A stretch of DNA of 64,000 nucleotides, taken from positions 1 through 64,000 of the forward strand of contig NZ_JAUCZG010000021.1 in the NCBI RefSeq assembly GCF_030373225.1, read 5' to 3'. Origin of the DNA: Hydrogenophaga sp. (GTDB taxonomy: Bacteria > Pseudomonadota > Gammaproteobacteria > Burkholderiales > Burkholderiaceae_C). Both the position numbers and the translations under genes were made by a program. The notes below the pieces were generated by a model. The model was not told where the DNA came from. It worked only from the letters and a program-made list of their open reading frames with translations, and searched no databases. The number at the start of each line of letters is the position of its first letter. Position 1 is the stretch's first letter. Below, piece after piece: positions 28,835 to 38,256 of this stretch.

Positions 28835-29866
28835 ATGAAGACCCCCAACCACAACGCCCTGCGTGCCGTTGCCGCCGCCACACTGCTGCTCGCCGCCATG
28901 GGCGCGTACGCGCAAGACAAGCCGGTGGAGATGAAATTCGCCCACTGGCTCCCGGCCATGCACCCGCTGGCCAAGCTCGGCTTCGAGCCATGGGCCAAGT
29001 CGGTGGAGGCGGCCTCCAAGGGGTCGATCAAGGTGGCGCTGTTTCCCGCGCAGCAACTCGGCAAGGCGGCCGACCACTTCGACATGGCACGCGACGGCAT
29101 CGCCGAGATGACCTGGGTCAACCCCGGCTACCAGGCGGGCCGTTTCCCCATCGTGGCTGCCGGCGAGCTGCCTTTCCTGATCGGCAAGCCCGGTCCGGGA
29201 TCGGCCGGTCTGGACGCCTGGTACCGCAAATACGCAGGGACCGAAATGAAGGACGTGAAGTTCTGTTTCGCCCACGTGCACGTCGGCACCTTCCACGCCA
29301 AGAAGCCCATCACCGAACCCGCCCAGCTCAAGGGCATGAAGATCCGTTCGGCCAACGGCACCGTGGCCCAAACCATGACCTTGCTGGGCGCCACCAACGT
29401 GCAGGTGTCGGCGCCCGAGTCGCGCGATGCGCTCGACAAAGGCCTGGCCGATGCCATCACCTTCCCGTGGAACTCCATCATTTCCTTCGGCATCGACAAG
29501 GCCGTGAAGTACCACAGCGACATGCGCCTGTACACGTCGGACTTTGTGTGGGTCATGAACAAGCCCTGGTACGACAAGCTGGCCGCGGGTCAGAAGAAGG
29601 TGATCGACGACCACTGCAACAACGAGTGGGCCGGCAAGGTGGGTGCGGCCTGGGGCGACGAGGAAGACGCTGGCCAGGGCAAGCTGGAGAAGACGGCTGG
29701 CCACACCATCGTGCCGATCACGCCGGCCCAGCTCGACGTCTGGAAGAAGGCGGTGGAGCCTGTCTACACCCAGTGGGTCAAGGCCGCTGACGGCGTGGGT
29801 GTGCCAGGGCAGGCCGCGTTGGACGACCTGCGCAAGGAACTGGCGGCGCGCAAGGCCACCAACTGA
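28835..29866 (+). CDS. TRAP transporter solute-binding protein (DctP family)
   Basis: A 343-residue periplasmic solute receptor. The signal peptide runs to about residue 25 (ATLLLAAMGAYAQ, cleavage before DKP). The mature protein has the DctP pattern: MKFAHWLPAMHPLA, LFPAQQLGKAADHFDMARDGIAE and LKGMKIRSANGTVAQ, containing the Arg that binds the ligand carboxylate. An AGGAG site stands 9 bp before the ATG. Its context after the indolepyruvate oxidoreductase suggests an aryl-keto acid or arylacetate ligand, which is inference. Its stop overlaps the DctQ start. Confidence 0.92.
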   Translation: MKTPNHNALRAVAAATLLLAAMGAYAQDKPVEMKFAHWLPAMHPLAKLGFEPWAKSVEAASKGSIKVALFPAQQLGKAADHFDMARDGIAEMTWVNPGYQAGRFPIVAAGELPFLIGKPGPGSAGLDAWYRKYAGTEMKDVKFCFAHVHVGTFHAKKPITEPAQLKGMKIRSANGTVAQTMTLLGATNVQVSAPESRDALDKGLADAITFPWNSIISFGIDKAVKYHSDMRLYTSDFVWVMNKPWYDKLAAGQKKVIDDHCNNEWAGKVGAAWGDEEDAGQGKLEKTAGHTIVPITPAQLDVWKKAVEPVYTQWVKAADGVGVPGQAALDDLRKELAARKATN

Positions 29867-30372
29867 TGAAGCGCGCGCTCTCGGCCATCGAGACGATGGC
29901 CGCTCTCTCGTTGCTGTTGATCGCGGTGCTGACCGCGGGCAACGTGCTGCTGCGCTACGCCTTCAGCGTGCAGATCCCCGACTGGTTCGACGGCTCGCGC
30001 ATGCTTCAGGGTATTGCGCTGTGCTGGGGCATCGCGCTGGCCACCTACTACGGCACGCACATCTGTGTGGATCTGCTGTGGGAGAGCCTCAAGCCCGCCG
30101 GCCAGCGTTGGGTGGACCTGATCGGCACCACCGTGACCGCCGCTTTCCTGTTCCCCATGGCCTGGATGGTCTGGGTCAAGGTGGGTGGCACCGGCAGCCA
30201 GGGAACCATGGACCTGCGCCTGCCGCTGCAGTGGTTTTATGCGGCAGGGGCTGCGGGCGCCAGCGTGGCAGCGCTGTTGGCGCTGGTGCGGCTGGTGCAT
30301 CTGTGGCAAGGCAGTGCGGCCAGTGCCGACGGCAGCAGCGACGAATTGGACGGGGCTGCTCATGGATCGTGA
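29866..30372 (+). CDS. TRAP transporter small permease (DctQ family)
   Basis: A 168-residue inner-membrane protein with four predicted helices (about 10-30, 46-64, 85-105, 124-144), the DctQ layout. AGNVLLRYAFSVQIPDWFDG after the first helix is characteristic. It forms the membrane complex with DctM that imports the acid bound by the periplasmic receptor using the sodium gradient. TGATG joins it to dctP, and it overlaps dctM by 11 bases. Confidence 0.9.
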   Translation: MKRALSAIETMAALSLLLIAVLTAGNVLLRYAFSVQIPDWFDGSRMLQGIALCWGIALATYYGTHICVDLLWESLKPAGQRWVDLIGTTVTAAFLFPMAWMVWVKVGGTGSQGTMDLRLPLQWFYAAGAAGASVAALLALVRLVHLWQGSAASADGSSDELDGAAHGS

Positions 30373-31663
30373 TCTGGTGGCCTTGCTGGGCTTCGTGGCC
30401 ATGTTCGGCCTCATGGCGGTGCGCGTGCCCATCGGGGTGGCCATGGGAATTGCCGGGGTGGGCGGTTTTGCCGCGCTCACCGGCCTGCAGCCTGGCCTCA
30501 ACCTGCTGGCCAACGTGCCGCTGTCGGTGCTCACCGACTACAACCTCAGCGTCATTCCGATGTTCATCCTGATGGGGGCGTTTGCCTCGCAGTCGGGCAT
30601 GAGCACCGAACTTTTTGCGGCGGGCCGGGCGTGGCTCGGGCACCGGCGCGGCGGTCTGGCGCTGGCGTCCATTGCGGCCTGTGGCGGCTTTTCGGCCATC
30701 AACGGTTCGTCGGTGGCCACGGCCGCCACCATGACGCAGGTGGCCCTGCCGGAGATGCGCCGTGCTGGCTACAGCCCGGGCTTCTCGGCCGGGCTGATTG
30801 CCGCTGGGGGCACGCTGGGCATCATGATCCCGCCCTCGGTGATCCTTGTGCTCTACGGGATCATGACCGAGACGGACATCACCAAGCTCTTCGCCGCCGG
30901 CATCATCCCCGGCCTCATGGCCGTGGCTTTTTACTGTGTGGTGGTGGCCATCGTCGCGCGGTTGCGGCCCGAGGCCATGCCACGCGGCGAGCGCCACAGC
31001 TGGGCCGAGCGCTTTGCCTCGCTGCGCGCGCTGTGGGCGGTGGTGGTCTTGTTCGTGTTCGTGCTGGGCGGGATCTACGGCGGGTTGTTCACGGTGCAGG
31101 AAGCCGCGGGTGTGGGCGCCGTGGGCACGCTGTGTATCGGCATGCTGCGTCGGCGCCTGGGATGGAAACAGATCAAGTCGGCACTCATCGGGGCGCTGCG
31201 CGTGTCGTCGGCCATCATGCTGATCGTGGTGGGCGCTTACCTGTTTGGCTACTTCCTCACCATCACCCAGTTCACGCAAAACGCGGTGGACTTTCTGGTG
31301 CACCTGCCGGTGGGGCCTTACGGCGTGCTGGCGCTGATCATGGTGGGCTACCTGATCCTGGGGGCCGTGATGGACGAACTGGCCATGATCCTGCTGACCG
31401 TGCCCATCGTGTTCCCGGCCATGATGCAGCTCGGGTTCGACCCGGTGTGGTTCGGCGTGATCGTGGTGATGGCGGTGACCTTCGGCATGATCTGCCCGCC
31501 CGTGGGCATGAATGTGTTCGTCATCAACTCGATCGCACGCGACGTGTCGCTGGGCGCGATCTACAAGGGCACCATGCCTTTCATTGCGGTGGATGTGTTG
31601 CGCCTGCTCATCCTGTGTGCCTTCCCGGCCATTTCACTCTGGTTGCCGGGTTTCATGCAGTAG
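30362..31663 (+). CDS. TRAP transporter large permease (DctM family)
   Basis: A 433-residue membrane protein of 12 or so helices, the transport subunit of the TRAP system. Typical DctM segments are SVIPMFILMGAFASQSGM, GFSAGLIAAGGTLGIMIPPS and TEDITKLFAAGIIPGL-like sequence (TETDITKLFAAGIIPGL). Near the C terminus are LAMILLTVPIVFPA and ICPPVGMNVFVI. The ATG at 30362 overlaps the end of dctQ. It ends the ior-TRAP operon; the next gene begins 32 bp on and looks functionally separate. Confidence 0.93.
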   Translation: MDRDLVALLGFVAMFGLMAVRVPIGVAMGIAGVGGFAALTGLQPGLNLLANVPLSVLTDYNLSVIPMFILMGAFASQSGMSTELFAAGRAWLGHRRGGLALASIAACGGFSAINGSSVATAATMTQVALPEMRRAGYSPGFSAGLIAAGGTLGIMIPPSVILVLYGIMTETDITKLFAAGIIPGLMAVAFYCVVVAIVARLRPEAMPRGERHSWAERFASLRALWAVVVLFVFVLGGIYGGLFTVQEAAGVGAVGTLCIGMLRRRLGWKQIKSALIGALRVSSAIMLIVVGAYLFGYFLTITQFTQNAVDFLVHLPVGPYGVLALIMVGYLILGAVMDELAMILLTVPIVFPAMMQLGFDPVWFGVIVVMAVTFGMICPPVGMNVFVINSIARDVSLGAIYKGTMPFIAVDVLRLLILCAFPAISLWLPGFMQ

Positions 31664-31695
31664 CGAAGCGGCCCCCAGCCGGTATGCTGGGGGCC

Positions 31696-32379
31696 ATGAC
31701 TTCACACACCCTTGAATTGATCACCGGGGGCAACCCCGCCGCCGCACCCGTGGCCAGCATCGTCGTGCTGCACGGCCTGGGCGCCGATGGCAACGACTTC
31801 GTGCCGATCGCGCAAGAGCTGGATCTGGACGCCATTGGTCCGGTGCGCTTCGTGTTCCCCAGTGCGCCGGTGCGTCCGGTCACGCTCAACGGTGGCTACG
31901 AGATGCGCGCCTGGTATGACATCCACCCGCCCATTGGTCAGTCCCGGCTGGAAGACGAAGTCGGTCTGCGCGAGTCCTGTGCCCTGGTGCAGGGCCTGCT
32001 GGACCGTGAAGCGGCGCGCGGTGTGCCACCCGCGCGCACCGTGCTCATGGGCTTCTCGCAGGGCTGCGCGATGGCGCTCATGGCCGGGTTGCGGGCACCC
32101 CGGCGCCTGGCCGGTCTGGTCGGCTTGTCGGGTTACCTGCCGCTGGCAGCCAGCACGGCGGCTGAACGTTCCCAAGCCAACCGCGACGTGCCGATCTTTC
32201 TCGCGCACGGCGCGCACGATCCGGTGGTGGTGCTCGATCGCGGCGCCGAGTCGCGCGACGCCCTGCAGGCGCTGGGTTGCGCGGTCGACTGGCACACCTA
32301 CCCGATGGAGCATTCGGTGTGCCCGCAGGAAGTGGCCGACCTGAACGCCTGGCTGGTGCGTCGGCTGGCAAGGCCCTGA
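31696..32379 (+). CDS. alpha/beta-hydrolase carboxylesterase (phospholipase/carboxylesterase family)
   Basis: A 227-residue serine hydrolase of the EstB/YpfH-like carboxylesterase family. Catalytic residues are visible: Ser121 in GFSQG, Asp175 in HGAHDPVV and His206 in MEHSVC. The oxyanion segment is VLHGLGADGNDF (residues 24-35). It has no signal peptide, so it is cytoplasmic; relatives cleave short acyl esters or thioesters. An in-frame ATG at 31684 would add four residues. TGATG couples it to the small membrane protein downstream. Confidence 0.93.
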   Translation: MTSHTLELITGGNPAAAPVASIVVLHGLGADGNDFVPIAQELDLDAIGPVRFVFPSAPVRPVTLNGGYEMRAWYDIHPPIGQSRLEDEVGLRESCALVQGLLDREAARGVPPARTVLMGFSQGCAMALMAGLRAPRRLAGLVGLSGYLPLAASTAAERSQANRDVPIFLAHGAHDPVVVLDRGAESRDALQALGCAVDWHTYPMEHSVCPQEVADLNAWLVRRLARP

Positions 32380-32666
32380 TGCCGGACGCCGGAGGCTTCT
32401 TCACGCGCCGCTGGCGCGCCGAGGTGCCGCTTCACCTGCTGTTCTGGCGCGACATGCTGCTGGTGGGCAGCTTGATCAACGTGTTGCTCACCGGCGTGGC
32501 CTTGGCCCTGGTCGCGGCGGGCGGCAGCGTGGCCCTGGCCGCCGCCGTGCACTTCTCACCCCTGCCGTTCAACCTGTTCCTGGTGGCCTCGGTCTGGCGC
32601 CTGCCCGCCGGCGGCGCTCTTCGCTGGGCGTCGCTGGTGTGGCTGGTTGCGGTCACCCTGGTGTGA
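32379..32666 (+). CDS. small two-helix membrane protein, function unknown
   Basis: A 95-residue protein with a basic N terminus (FFTRRWRAEVPLHLLFWRD) and three hydrophobic stretches (about 27-46, 48-58, 60-70 and 82-95 partly merging). The start overlaps the esterase stop (TGATG), so it is probably translated with it. I do not recognise the family. It runs 14 bases into the 3' end of the transporter gene on the other strand. Confidence 0.6.
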   Translation: MPDAGGFFTRRWRAEVPLHLLFWRDMLLVGSLINVLLTGVALALVAAGGSVALAAAVHFSPLPFNLFLVASVWRLPAGGALRWASLVWLVAVTLV

Positions 32667-33471
32667 ATTCACGGCTGCGCGCCAGCTGTTGGCGCAGCCA
32701 CAGGCCCAGGGTCTGGCCATAGAGAATGAGCGCCAGCGCCAGCAGGATCAGCGGCATGGCGACGAACACCCAGCCGGTGAGTTGCTCTGCGCCCAGCATC
32801 ACGCCCACGCACAGGGCCACCACCGGGTTCACGAACGAATAGCTGCCCGCCAGCGCAGCGGTGGTGTTTTTCAGCAGCCACAGGTAGGCATTGAGGGTGA
32901 CCAGCGTGCCCATCACCACGAGGTAGATCCAGGCCATCGCGGAGGCTGCACTGACCTGTGACCCGTCCCACTGGCGCGCGCCGGGCTCAAACACCATGGC
33001 CACGACCACGCCAAGCAAGCCGCCGATCAGCCATTGCGCACCTGAGGCCATGGCCGGGGCGGGCAGCACCAGCCTGCGCGACGCGTACGAACCCAGGCTC
33101 CAGCACAGCGGCGCCGCGAACGCCAGCACCGCGCCCAGCGGGGTGGCCGAAAAATCGCCTTCCAGCGCCAGCACCAAGGCGCCCAGCGCGCCCAGTGCCA
33201 GCCCGATCCAGCTGGTGACGGGCACCCGTTCGCCGCCCCAGCGCGTCCACAGCGCGAGCCACATGGGCATGGTGGTGACCACCGTGGCCATCAGGCCCGA
33301 GCCGATGCCCAGGCGCTGCGCCAGCACCACCAGGGCCATGGCGGCAAACGCCATCAGCGAACCGATGAGGGCGCTGCTGCGCCATTGCACGGCCGTGGGC
33401 CAGGGCAGCCCCTGCCAGCGGGCGATGGCCAGCATCACGGCACCGGCGGCCACAAAGCGCACGCCCGTGCG
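32653..33471 (-). pseudogene. 5'-truncated EamA/DMT transporter
   Basis: The recognisable sequence begins at RFVAAGAVMLAIARWQGLPWP and runs to a normal C terminus. It covers about eight or nine of the ten EamA helices (ALIGSLMAFAAMALVVLAQR, GALGALVLALEGDF, AGSYSFVNPVVALCVG). Family members begin with a first helix and FxWGS-type motif before this point, and that is absent. Upstream in-frame translation instead runs antisense through the Lrp fragment, so the 5' end of the gene has been lost. A GTG at 33462 could start a shortened product, but it would lack the first helix and is unlikely to transport. Confidence 0.75.
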
Positions 33472-33594
33472 CTGGAAGACGTGCTCTACAAGATCAAGGC
33501 CATTCCCGGCGTGGCGCGCACCACCAGCACGGTGGTGCTCAACACCGAGTTCCAAGAACGGCCGCTGCAGTGGCCGGTTTCGCCCGAGACCTGA
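33472..33594 (+). pseudogene. C-terminal fragment of an Lrp/AsnC-family regulator
   Basis: Forty codons, LEDVLYKIKAIPGVARTTST followed by VVLNTEFQERPLQW and a stop, match the end of the effector (RAM) domain of Lrp/AsnC regulators, where '..PGVxRTxTxxVL' precedes a short tail. The helix-turn-helix and the rest of the RAM domain are missing. The fragment begins exactly where the truncated transporter gene ends. This indicates deletion of the shared upstream region and both 5' parts of a divergent lrp-like/eamA pair. Confidence 0.75.
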
Positions 33595-33766
33595 AGACAG
33601 CCCGCCGGCAGCAGGAACTGGGCGCGGAAGCCCCGGCTTTTCGGGGGATGGATCGGGCCGGAGATCACCAGAATGGGCAGGGGTCGGATTCAAGTCCGAC
33701 AGGTTGCAACCGATAAGGATTCACATCCGCTGGATGCCCTTCAACCCAGTCACCTATGGAGTTTTC

Positions 33767-34255
33767 ATGAAACTGAACCGAGCCCTCATGCTGGCCACGC
33801 TGGCTGTCTCTGCCTCCTTTGCCCACGCTGCCGACCCCAAGGCCACCATCGCCGATCTCGACGCCCGCCTGGGCAAGATCGGCGCACCGCGTGTCGAGGG
33901 CACCGACACCGTGGCTGGCAAAGCCGTGCCCGCGATCTTTTTCGGCGAGCGCAAGATCAACAACAACTTCGATGTGGTCGACGGCATCCGCAAGAGCCAC
34001 CAGGCCACCGCCACCGTGTTCGTCAAGGACGGCGAGGAGTTCGTGCGTGTGAGCACCAACGTGCTCACGCCCGAAGGCAAGCGCGGTGTGGGCACGCAAC
34101 TCGCCCGCAACGCCGCCTATGAAGCCGTGAGCAAGGGCCAGCAGTACTGCGGCCCCATCGACGTGCTCGGCACCGCCTTCGACGCTTGCTACAACCCCAT
34201 CAAGGACGCTGGCGGCAAGATCATTGGCGTGAGCTACATCGGTCACAAGAAGTGA
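33767..34255 (+). CDS. secreted single-Cache-domain protein
   Basis: A 162-residue protein. The first 22 residues form a signal peptide ([15 protein letters not shown], cleavage before ADP). The mature part has the Cache_3/Cache_2 pattern: [42 protein letters not shown], then [22 protein letters not shown]. Such domains bind small ligands at the periplasmic face of chemoreceptors and kinases. Here the domain is free-standing, with no membrane anchor beyond the signal, and sits 13 bp before a chemoreceptor gene. It may be a soluble ligand-binding partner of that receptor. The ATG follows a TATGGAG-type ribosome site. Confidence 0.85.
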   Translation: MKLNRALMLATLAVSASFAHAADPKATIADLDARLGKIGAPRVEGTDTVAGKAVPAIFFGERKINNNFDVVDGIRKSHQATATVFVKDGEEFVRVSTNVLTPEGKRGVGTQLARNAAYEAVSKGQQYCGPIDVLGTAFDACYNPIKDAGGKIIGVSYIGHKK

Positions 34256-34268
34256 CGGGAGTGGCGCG

Positions 34269-35858
34269 ATGAAAAACCTTCCCAATCCTTTTGGCTGGCT
34301 GCGTCGACTGACCGTGGGTCAGCAGCTGTTCGGTGCGTTTGCGTCCATCCTGGTGTTGACGGCCGCACTCGGCGCCACTGCCCTGGTCGGCCTGCGCAGC
34401 GTGGATTCCGAAGCCATCGCGCTGTCCCAGAAATGGCTCAAGGGCGTGGGTGCCCTGTCGGATGCCCGAGCGCTGGCGGTCGAGTACCGCGAATTCGAGA
34501 TCAAGCACAGCCGCACCGAAGACGGCAGCTACCACGCCGAGTACGAAGACAAGATGAAGGAGGCCGGCAAGTCGCTGCAGGCCTTGTTCGCCGGTTACCA
34601 GGAACGTGTGTCGGGCGAGCAGGAGACGGCGTTGACCACAGCGCTGTCCACCGCCTGGGCCGCCTACCTGCAGGCCAACGAAAAGGTCATCAAGCTCGGC
34701 CGCGACAAGCAGCAGGTGGACGCCGCCGACATCGCCGACGGCCTCTCCAGCATGGCGTTCGACGAACTGGTGTCGGGCCTCAACGGCCTGATCCAGTACA
34801 ACTACGACGGCGGTGAAACATCGGCCGCGCACGTGACCGCGGTGTACGACCAGGCGCGTTTTGCCGTCATGGGGCTGATCGGCCTGGCGCTGGTGTTCGG
34901 CATCGCGCTGGCACTGATGATCACCCGCAACATGCTCAGGCAGCTGGGCGGCGAGCCGCGCACCGCGGTGAGCATTGCGCGGGCCGTGGCCGAGGGCGAC
35001 CTCACCACACCGATCCATCTCAAGGCGGGCGACACCGACAGCCTGCTGGCCTGGCTGCAGACCATGCAGCAAGGCCTGTCCAAGGCCGTGACCGATGTGC
35101 GCCGCAGTTCGGACTATGTGTCCCACGCCAGCGGCGAGATCGCCTCGGGCAACCAGGACCTGTCGGCCCGCACCGAGCAGCAGGCCAGCGAACTGCAGCA
35201 GACCGCCGCCACCATGGAACAGCTGGGCACGACCGTGCGCCACAACGCCGACAACGCGCGCCAGGCCAGCCAGCTGGCCCAGAGCGCGTCCAGCGTGGCG
35301 ATCCAGGGGGGTGAAGTGGTGGGCCGCGTGGTGCAGACCATGAAGGGCATCAACGAAAGCAGCCGCAAGATCAGCGACATCATCGGTGTGATCGACGGCA
35401 TCGCCTTCCAGACCAACATCCTGGCGCTCAACGCCGCAGTGGAAGCGGCACGGGCCGGGGAGCAGGGCCGCGGCTTCGCGGTGGTGGCTGGCGAGGTGCG
35501 CAACCTGGCTCAGCGCAGCGCCGAGGCCGCCAAGGAAATCAAGGGCCTGATCGGCGCCAGCGTGGACCGTGTCGAGCAAGGCTCGGCGCTGGTCGACCAG
35601 GCCGGCACCACCATGCAGGAAGTGGTGTCCTCGATCCGCCGCGTGAGCGACATCGTGGGCGAGATCAGCGCAGCGAGTTCCGAGCAGAGCTCGGGCGTGG
35701 CGCAGGTCGGCCAGGCCATCACCCGCATGGACCAGGGCACGCAGCAGAACGCCGCGCTGGTGGAACAAAGTGCCGCAGCGGCCGACAGCCTCAAGCAGCA
35801 GGCCTTGCAGCTGGTGGAGTCGGTGGCGGTCTTCAAGACCGGCGTGGCGCGCGCCTGA
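34269..35858 (+). CDS. methyl-accepting chemotaxis protein
   Basis: A 529-residue transmembrane chemoreceptor. Helices at about 17-42 and 196-216 bracket a helical periplasmic region of about 150 residues, probably four-helix-bundle type. A HAMP-like segment follows, then the methylation and signalling helices. The CheA/CheW-binding hairpin tip is conserved: [20 protein letters not shown], then [16 protein letters not shown] (about 397-432). The C terminus ends FKTGVARA, without a CheR-tethering pentapeptide. It probably forms a unit with the Cache protein immediately upstream. Confidence 0.93.
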   Translation: MKNLPNPFGWLRRLTVGQQLFGAFASILVLTAALGATALVGLRSVDSEAIALSQKWLKGVGALSDARALAVEYREFEIKHSRTEDGSYHAEYEDKMKEAGKSLQALFAGYQERVSGEQETALTTALSTAWAAYLQANEKVIKLGRDKQQVDAADIADGLSSMAFDELVSGLNGLIQYNYDGGETSAAHVTAVYDQARFAVMGLIGLALVFGIALALMITRNMLRQLGGEPRTAVSIARAVAEGDLTTPIHLKAGDTDSLLAWLQTMQQGLSKAVTDVRRSSDYVSHASGEIASGNQDLSARTEQQASELQQTAATMEQLGTTVRHNADNARQASQLAQSASSVAIQGGEVVGRVVQTMKGINESSRKISDIIGVIDGIAFQTNILALNAAVEAARAGEQGRGFAVVAGEVRNLAQRSAEAAKEIKGLIGASVDRVEQGSALVDQAGTTMQEVVSSIRRVSDIVGEISAASSEQSSGVAQVGQAITRMDQGTQQNAALVEQSAAAADSLKQQALQLVESVAVFKTGVARA

Positions 35859-35878
35859 AGCCGGGCCGCGCCCATTGA

Positions 35879-37324
35879 TCAGGTAACCGCCTGCGCCAGT
35901 TCCCTGGCCAGGCGGTTGTGCCGTTCCAGCAGCGGCCCGAGGTCCACCGTGGTGAGCTGGCCCTGGCGCACCACCACGCGCCCGTTCACCACGGTGTGCG
36001 TGGCCTGCGCGCTGGCGCACAGCAGCAGGCTGGCCACCGGGTCGTGCACCGCGCCGCCGGCAAAACCCAGCGTGCGCAGATCGAACAGCGCGAAGTCGGC
36101 ACACATGCCGGGGGTGAGGTGACCGATGTCGCTGCGACCGAGCACCCGTGCCCCGCCGCGTGTGGCGAGATGCAGCGCGTCGCGCGCCGTCATTTCTGCC
36201 GGTCCCAGGTCGCAGCCGAAAAAACTGGTGCCACCCCGCACCTCGGGCGGTTGCATGGCGCGGCCCACGCGCGCCAGCAGCAGCGCCTGGCGCGCCTCGG
36301 CGAGCAGGTGCGCGCCATCGTTGCTGGCGCTGCCGTCCACCCCCAGGCCCACCGGCACGCCGGCGTCGAGCAGGCGGCGCACCGGTGCGATGCCGGAGGC
36401 CAGCCGCATGTTGCTGCAAGGGCAGTGCGCCACGCCGGTGCGACTGGCGGCAAACAGCGAGATGCCGTCGTCGTCGAGCCTCACGCAGTGCGCATGCCAC
36501 ACGTCCTCGCCGAGCCAGCCGAGGTCTTGTGCGTACTGCGCGGGCGTGCGGTTGAACTTCTCCCGGCTGTAGGCGAGGTCGTGGTCGTTCTCGGCCAGGT
36601 GGGTGTGCAGGCGCACCCCCTGGCCCTTGAAGGAGCGGGCCAGCGCGGCGCTTTCCTTCATCAGCGCGGTGCTCACCGAAAACGGTGAACACGGCGCCAG
36701 TGCGATCTGCAACATGGCGCCGGGGCGAGCGTCGTGCCAGGTTTCGATCAGCCGCTGGCTGTCCTTGAGGATCGTGTCTTCGCGCTCGACCACCGAGTCG
36801 GGGGGCAGGCCGCCGGCACTCTGGCCCACGCTCATGCTGCCGCGCGTGGCCACGAAGCGCATGCCGATGGCCTGCGCGCCTTCGATGCTGTCTTCGAGCC
36901 GAACGCCGCCGGGATACAGGTAGAGGTGGTCGCTGCTGGTGGTGCAGCCGCTCATGAGCAGCTCGGCCATGGACACCTGCGTGGACACGCGCACCATCTC
37001 GGGCGTGAGGCCGGTCCACAGGGGATAGAGACCGCGCAGCCAGCCGAACAGCTCGGCGTTCTGCACCGCCGGAATCGCCCGGGTGAGGCTCTGGTACATG
37101 TGGTGGTGCGTGTTCACCAGACCGGGCACCACGAGGTGGCCGCGCGCGTCGATGGTCTCGTCGGCAGCCGCCAGCGCCGGCGGCAGGTCAGCCGCCGCTC
37201 CGATCCACTCGATCAGGTTGTTGCGAACGAACAGCGAGGCGTCATGCAGTTCGCGGCCCAGTGCCGGGTCGGCATGGTCGAAGGTGGCGATGCAGGTGGC
37301 GTGGTGGATCAGCAGGGTGGTCAT
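35879..37324 (-). CDS. 8-oxoguanine deaminase-like amidohydrolase
   Basis: A 481-residue metal-dependent hydrolase of the cytosine deaminase/AtzB group, closest in appearance to 8-oxoguanine deaminase, which converts 8-oxoguanine to urate. Metal ligands are visible: NTHHHMYQS (about 68-76), LHTHLAEND (about 237) and HAHCVRLDDD, then GVDGSASNDGAHLL with the catalytic Asp (about 325). A related triazine or guanine deaminase activity cannot be excluded. Its ATG overlaps the stop of the upstream LysR gene (ATGA), so regulator and enzyme are translationally coupled. Confidence 0.85.
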   Translation of the reverse strand: MTTLLIHHATCIATFDHADPALGRELHDASLFVRNNLIEWIGAAADLPPALAAADETIDARGHLVVPGLVNTHHHMYQSLTRAIPAVQNAELFGWLRGLYPLWTGLTPEMVRVSTQVSMAELLMSGCTTSSDHLYLYPGGVRLEDSIEGAQAIGMRFVATRGSMSVGQSAGGLPPDSVVEREDTILKDSQRLIETWHDARPGAMLQIALAPCSPFSVSTALMKESAALARSFKGQGVRLHTHLAENDHDLAYSREKFNRTPAQYAQDLGWLGEDVWHAHCVRLDDDGISLFAASRTGVAHCPCSNMRLASGIAPVRRLLDAGVPVGLGVDGSASNDGAHLLAEARQALLLARVGRAMQPPEVRGGTSFFGCDLGPAEMTARDALHLATRGGARVLGRSDIGHLTPGMCADFALFDLRTLGFAGGAVHDPVASLLLCASAQATHTVVNGRVVVRQGQLTTVDLGPLLERHNRLARELAQAVT

Positions 37325-38235
37325 GGTGTGTCGCGCAGCCAGTAGCCCGGCCGTGCGTAGATCTTCTTCAGGTGGTCGATGAAAAACCGCACCTTGGCCG
37401 GCAGGTGACGCTGCTGCGGGTAGACCGCCAGGATGTCGTATTCGGGCAGGGCGTACTCGTCGAGCACGGTCACCAGTTCACCGCGCTGCAGCTGCAGCTG
37501 GATCTCCCAGGTGCTGCGCCAGCCCAGGCCCAGGCCTTCGCTGACCCAGCGGTGCAGCAGCTCGCCGTCGTTGCAGTCCAGGTTGCCTTCGGCGCGCACC
37601 GTCACCGTCTTGCCGTCCTGCAAAAAATACCAGCCGCGCTGCTGGCCGCCCTGCAGGTTGAAGGCCAGGCAGTTGTGGCGCTTGAGGTCGTCCAGTGTCT
37701 TCGGCTTGCCGTGTTTGCGAAAGTAGGCCGGCGTGCCGCACACCACGCGCTGGTTGGTCGCGAGCTTGATGGCCACGAAGTTGGGGTCGATCACGTTGCC
37801 GATGCGCAGGCCCATGTCGTAGCCCTCGCGCACCAGGTCCACCACGCGGTCAGTCAGGTTGAAGGAAATGCGCACCTGCGGGTTGGCCTTGAGGAAGGCG
37901 CTGGCGTGCGGCGCCACGTGCATGCGCCCGAAGGCCGCCGGCGCCGACACCACCAGGTGCCCGCTGGCGCTGTGGCGTTGCGAGGAAACCGAGGCCTCGG
38001 CACTGGCCCACTGCGCCAGCAGGCCGCGGCATTCGTCGAGAAAGCTCGCACCCTGCTCGGTGAGCACGAGCCGGCGGGTGGATCGGTGCATGAGCTGCGT
38101 GCCCAGGCGCTTCTCCAGTGCGTCGATGCGCCGACCCATCATCACCGGCGTGATGCCGGCGTGCAGCGCGGCCGCCGCCAGGCTGCCGTGCTCCATCACC
38201 TGCACGAAGGCTTCGATTTCCTTGTATCGGTCCAT
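37321..38235 (-). CDS. LysR-family transcriptional regulator of the purine/glyoxylate region
   Basis: A 304-residue LysR-type regulator. The helix-turn-helix is in residues 1-60 (DRYKEIEAFVQVMEHGSLAAAALHAGITPVMMGRRIDAL), and the inducer-binding domain fills the rest (HLVVSAPAAFGRMHVAPH). It diverges from gcl across 130 bp that contain a LysR-type dyad, so it probably controls the glyoxylate genes as well as the deaminase that follows it in the same operon. The inducer may be glyoxylate, allantoin or urate, which is inferred only from context. Confidence 0.92.
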   Translation of the reverse strand: MDRYKEIEAFVQVMEHGSLAAAALHAGITPVMMGRRIDALEKRLGTQLMHRSTRRLVLTEQGASFLDECRGLLAQWASAEASVSSQRHSASGHLVVSAPAAFGRMHVAPHASAFLKANPQVRISFNLTDRVVDLVREGYDMGLRIGNVIDPNFVAIKLATNQRVVCGTPAYFRKHGKPKTLDDLKRHNCLAFNLQGGQQRGWYFLQDGKTVTVRAEGNLDCNDGELLHRWVSEGLGLGWRSTWEIQLQLQRGELVTVLDEYALPEYDILAVYPQQRHLPAKVRFFIDHLKKIYARPGYWLRDTP

Positions 38236-38256
38236 GGGCGCATGTTATCCGGGCGA

